From Microvelia longipes (Eukaryota; Arthropoda; Insecta; Hemiptera; Veliidae), in the NCBI GenBank assembly GCA_018340805.1, contig JACMZG010001914.1:17530736-17594735 (forward strand): a DNA stretch of 64,000 nucleotides, read 5' to 3'. The translations under genes were made by a program, and so were the position numbers. This document shows, one piece after another, positions 59,136 through 64,000 of the stretch. A model generated the notes under the pieces. That model was not told where the DNA came from and ran no database searches. It saw only the letters and a list, made by a program, of their open reading frames with translations. Every line of letters begins with the position of its first letter. Position 1 is the stretch's first letter.

Positions 59136-59185
59136 TATTTATTTATACAGCTCTGATGCCTTCTATAAGGGGGTATAAATGACTT

Positions 59186-59239
59186 TATATATATATATAT
59201 AATATATATATATTATATATTATAATATATTATATATAT

Positions 59240-59334
<95 letters not shown>
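59186..59334. repeat. (TA)n microsatellite, ~150 bp
   Basis: Long TA tract with several AA/TT interruptions, the longest in the window. Confidence 0.97.
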
Positions 59335-59336
<2 letters not shown>

Positions 59337-59569
59337 CAGTACTAGTAATAGGATTTTGAGTTTTCGGTTAAATTCAGGATTGAGATCATGGTTAACTCAT
59401 TTAGACCGCTTACCTGCCATCCTTCATTCACCTCCTACGACTGTAGGGTAAAATGTGCTTGGATATGAAACTGAACCATATTTAACGCAAAAATCTTCTA
59501 TCAAAATAGTAATCAAATACCAGACAAATTATTTCAGATGTACCAACATTAAATCTAAACAAAATTTGT

Positions 59570-60225
59570 ACTCCCTTCGCTTCACCTCAGATAGTGAATA
59601 CATACGTTTTATTCTCAGCGGCCACCCATACATCACTTACCACGCTTAATGTTGCTTAACTTTTATGATCCATTAAAAACTATAAAAATACTTGTCGTAT
59701 TACAACGATACTAAGTGTACTTAGTTTCATCATTTAGATCTATTACGTTCCAAATTTCAACTCAACTGGATTACTTTCGGATTTTTACAACTTTTTTAAA
59801 AGTACTCATGGCATTTATAAAAATTGAACTAATGCTGATACTGAGAAGAACATGGCACATAATTTGGCAATTTGGCTTCATGCCTGCCAAATCTTAATCC
59901 GATCGCGTCATTTTTCCGCGTTTTATGATTTTCTAAATTTTTGCTGAGTCAATATTGCGACTTAATGACGTCAAAAAAAATTATTTTCCAAATAGCACAA
60001 CTACAGCGGTAGTCTGATTTTATACAAAGTTTTAACTCTCTAGCAATAATACATTAGGAGCTGCGATGATAACAGACACAAACACTCATACAGACAGACA
60101 ACTTTGTGAAAACAACTCAGGAGTTCTTAATGAAACGGATAATGCCGGTGATATCCCGATTACGGATTTTTAGCAAACACAATACTGTTCCTATATACCT
60201 ACGGTATAAATAAGGAAAAGTAAAA
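59570..60225 (-). mobile_element. Family A dispersed element, copy 12
   Basis: Minus orientation. The clearest 5S-like block of the window is at 59611-59672: on the minus strand GATCATAAAAGTTAAGCAAC, ATTAAGCGTGGTAAGTG and TGTATGGGTGGCCGCTGAG. TGACGTCA at 59966-59973. The terminal stem-loop is at 60187-60220 (TTCCTATATACCTACGGTAT), followed by TAAAA. The GCGAAGCG end is only partly kept. Confidence 0.92.
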
Positions 60226-60229
60226 ATTG

Positions 60230-61140
60230 TTACGTATATATGTCCGTGTAAGCTAAACAGATAGACGAGGATCAAATTTAGTATCAGCATTGGTTAAGAT
60301 TTAATCGTTTGTCGTATATAACTTAATTTAAATAACTATAACTTTTGACAAATTCATTTACTCAATGGTACATTGAGAGAATTACTTATTCAACGAACTG
60401 CAGAGGAGCACCAACTATATGGGAGCCCAAAGAGGGGGGCGGAGGCGGCGAAGTGGGTAAAGGCGCCGACGCTGCCGAGTAGCATTGGGGTCCAAAGCTT
60501 CTTTATTTGATTAAAATTAGCTTTAATGTAAAGGTTGTGTAGTAGGTTCAAAATAAATGGACAAGTTTTACATAATTATAATTATATTTATGAATACAAA
60601 CTTAAAATAAATAATTAAAATAAATATTAAATTAAAGAAAGAAAAAATCAATAAATATCACATGATATTAAAGTTTAAAAAAACGAAGTTCTTTTGTCAT
60701 TTTTACAAAAAAATATTGATCCTAGGTTTTGAATTTTGGTTTGATGACATAGAAAGTTGATAATAAACATTTAATACCTGAAAAATAATAAATTATTATT
60801 AGTTTTATAAGGGAATCGGTTAGTGGGATCGATTTGTGTTTGAGATATGAACAAAACCTGAACACGATTTTTCAGACAGGGAATTCCTAAGTTAAGATGT
60901 TTAATAATAACGACAAAGTTATATGGTTTACTCAAACCAAGGTTTTGCCAATTATTGATCTCTCTCTTCTCGTACAGTGAACAATCGATTACCTTGTCGG
61001 CGCTTTCGATAAGAGGACGAAAAATTGAAACTGTTTAATAGGTTTTATGTAATTGGACAAAACCAAACGTTTATAAGGATGGTTGGGGTCCTTTAAAGTA
61101 CAAGTAAAAGTTTCCGTGAAATAGGGAAATGCTAACTTTA
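60230..61140. other. AT-rich DNA with a GC-rich patch
   Basis: 60400-60490 is strikingly GC-rich for this locus (GGGGGGCGGAGGCGGCGAAG, GGCGCCGACGCTGCCGAG). No repeat partner and no gene recognised. Confidence 0.5.
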
Positions 61141-61144
61141 CAAA

Positions 61145-61410
61145 ATTACTCACAAAGATAATTTTTAAAGTCTGTTTGATATATTCGAGAAACTTATCAG
61201 ATATTTTTTCTGTATAATATTTTAAATAAAATCAATTGCACTTGTAAATCAATTTACGATTGGGTAAAATGGACCAACACATATAGATGTCTCAATACTT
61301 TGGAGAATCGCATATGCAAAGTTCTTATATGACCACAAACAACAATTAGCAACAAGTTTACCAAAACTGGCTTCTCATGAAATTCCCTAGCCTTATTTCT
61401 GGCAAAACCA
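61145..61410 (-). repeat. Dispersed family H, copy 2
   Basis: On the minus strand: GGCTAGGGAATTTCATGAGA, AGTATTGAGACATCTATATG, GGTCCATTTTACCCAATCGT and TTTTATTTAAAATATTATAC, matching 52750-52975. It begins about 25 bp downstream of the serine protease exon, so it lies in that gene's 3' flank or next intron. Confidence 0.78.
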
Positions 61411-61433
61411 AATTACTGAATTGTATTGCCTCA

Positions 61434-64000
<2,567 letters not shown>

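Noticed and set aside
59611..59672. Genuine 5S rRNA gene
   Set aside because: Only the internal ~60 nt resemble 5S. The first ~45 nt and the terminal stem are missing, and the segment is embedded in a dispersed repeat.

Overview
The window is AT-rich eukaryotic DNA from an invertebrate, most likely an arthropod and perhaps an insect. The evidence is a trypsin-family terminal exon of a type with a Cys-rich 'DACYC' tail, splice-site-bounded exons, tRNA-derived and 5S-derived SINE-like repeats, hAT, Penelope-like and non-LTR retroelement relics, many inverted-repeat elements, and long (TA)n and (CA)n tracts. Nothing resembles a bacterial operon, phage or CRISPR. The order of the organism cannot be settled from the sequence alone. 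Nearly all open frames of 60-150 codons are chance frames or lie inside repeats.

Layout. 1-6.9 kb: two tandem arrays (3 x 42 bp and 11 x 96 bp) and one inverted-repeat element in unremarkable DNA. 6.9-16.8 kb: three copies of the dominant dispersed family (here 'family A'), a long foldback element, a duplicated 0.2-kb segment and a near-perfect palindrome. 17-24 kb: a 41-bp array, then a 3.3-kb satellite field that changes from 42-bp to 84-bp units and is interrupted by a 938-bp hAT element. 25-34 kb: a ~97% palindrome, two more family A copies, an exon-like cassette, a 24-bp array, a Penelope-like relic with a GIY-YIG nuclease, and two nested foldback elements. 34.7-48 kb: a tRNA-derived SINE (one full copy, one reverse copy, one fragment), a non-LTR reverse transcriptase relic, more family A and an inverted-repeat element. 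48-57 kb: sparse DNA with two terminal-inverted-repeat elements and small foldbacks. 57.5-60.2 kb: three family A copies in a row and a second exon-like cassette. 61.4 kb: one exon of a trypsin-like serine protease on the minus strand, the only convincing host coding sequence; the rest of that gene must lie beyond the right edge.

The most interesting material is family A (12 copies). It begins with a stem-loop, carries a perfect TGACGTCA palindrome in eight copies, and contains a stretch that reads like the internal control region of 5S ribosomal RNA, followed by 'GCGAAGCG' sub-repeats. A second thread is a shared hammerhead-ribozyme-like core in several inverted-repeat elements and in the Penelope-like relic. 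All homology calls come from reading the sequence; no database search or folding was run.
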